Under the pieces are notes generated by a model. The model was not told the DNA's origin. It was given only the letters and a program-made list of their open reading frames with translations, and did no database searches. Below are positions 6,652-6,965 of a stretch of DNA of 6,965 bases, one piece after another. The position numbers and the translations under genes were made by a program. This stretch comes from Desulfobacterales bacterium (GTDB lineage Bacteria; Desulfobacterota; Desulfobacteria; Desulfobacterales; Desulfobacteraceae): NCBI GenBank assembly GCA_022361535.1, contig JAKSAU010000923.1, positions 1 through 6,965 on the forward strand. Direction: 5' to 3'. Position 1 is the stretch's first letter; every line of letters starts with the position of its first letter.

Positions 6652-6965
6652 ATGGACCAGTCAGCATGTATTGAGAAAATTCATTCAGCTGTTGCCGCAG
6701 CAGATCATCCACTGCCACCGGATCCTTCCGTCTATCAATCCACTAGTGTTATCGCACTCTTTTTGTTCAATTCAGATCCATCCCTGCTTTTTATCCAGAA
6801 AGCGGATAAGGAAGGTTACCCCTGGCGAAACCAGATGGCTTTCCCAGGCGGTCATGTGGATGAAAATGACCTGTCTCCAAAACATGCTGCTTTACGGGAA
6901 CTAGAAGAAGAAATGAGCATTATTGAGAGTAATGTTCAGGTCATGGGGTCTTTAGGTCACTTCCA
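6652..6965 (+). CDS. NUDIX hydrolase, CoA-pyrophosphatase type (3' end beyond window)
   Basis: Hydrolyses nucleoside-diphosphate-linked compounds. The motif style matches the CoA pyrophosphatase (NudL/YeaB-like) branch, which splits coenzyme A and related CoA derivatives into 3',5'-ADP and phosphopantetheine products. The first 104 codons are present. Seen: a core strand SVIALFLF (32-39), LLFIQKAD (45-52), then PWRNQMAFPGGHVDENDLS (57-75) and AALRELEEEMSI (79-90). The Nudix metal ligands Glu83, Glu86 and Glu87 are present. The first acidic position is Asp73, with one extra residue before ALRE, which is typical of CoA-type members. The usual glycine near the end of the box is Ser89. The ATG at 6652 is supported by AGGAGG. 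The gene has its own strong promoter with a candidate operator and is divergent from the DUF1989 gene. Exact substrate is inferred from motif style only. Confidence 0.92.
   Translation, partial: MDQSACIEKIHSAVAAADHPLPPDPSVYQSTSVIALFLFNSDPSLLFIQKADKEGYPWRNQMAFPGGHVDENDLSPKHAALRELEEEMSIIESNVQVMGSLGHF

Noticed and set aside
1..6965. CRISPR arrays, tRNA or rRNA genes, insertion sequences.
   Set aside because: I saw no regularly spaced repeats, no tRNA-like cloverleaf and no transposase frame in either strand.

Overview
The window is a compact bacterial chromosome segment of moderate GC content with six protein genes, two of them cut by the window edges. Nothing in it names the species. Gene types, codon use and Shine-Dalgarno/promoter style fit a Gram-negative bacterium. 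I favour an anaerobic deltaproteobacterium (Desulfobacterota, Desulfobacter-like), but this is an impression from protein style, not a proof.

Layout. Positions 1-3254 hold an htpG-rimO pair on the minus strand: HtpG (Hsp90 chaperone) is followed, through a 4-base ATGA overlap, by RimO (methylthiotransferase for ribosomal protein S12), whose last few codons lie beyond the left edge. Upstream on the same strand, after a 158-base gap with a likely htpG promoter, is a DMT/EamA-family membrane transporter (3413-4348). A 192-base divergent region (4349-4540) separates it from a plus-strand orphan protein (4541-5410) that looks like a divergent protein-kinase/phosphotransferase fold. That gene converges, with only 30 bases between stops, on a minus-strand DUF1989 (urea carboxylase-associated family) protein. 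The DUF1989 start is best placed at 6301, because a good sigma70-type promoter and a good Shine-Dalgarno site sit just upstream, inside the longer reading frame. After a 350-base intergenic region comes the 5' part of a plus-strand NUDIX hydrolase of the CoA-pyrophosphatase type (6652 to the right edge).

The 6302-6651 intergenic region is the richest non-coding stretch. It holds the DUF1989 promoter, a nearly perfect 35-base-arm palindrome (6472-6570) with a second hairpin nested in its centre, and a strong NUDIX promoter whose -35/-10 spacer is filled by an inverted repeat that looks like a repressor operator. A second notable structure is a perfect 13-bp inverted repeat inside the rimO coding sequence (1161-1190).

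The genes do not form one obvious pathway. htpG and rimO share a protein-homeostasis/translation theme and probably a transcript. The transporter, kinase-like protein, DUF1989 protein and NUDIX hydrolase appear to be separate transcription units. I see no convincing complete new multi-gene system. The most promising leads are the palindromic element, the candidate operator, the kinase-like orphan and the stand-alone DUF1989 protein.
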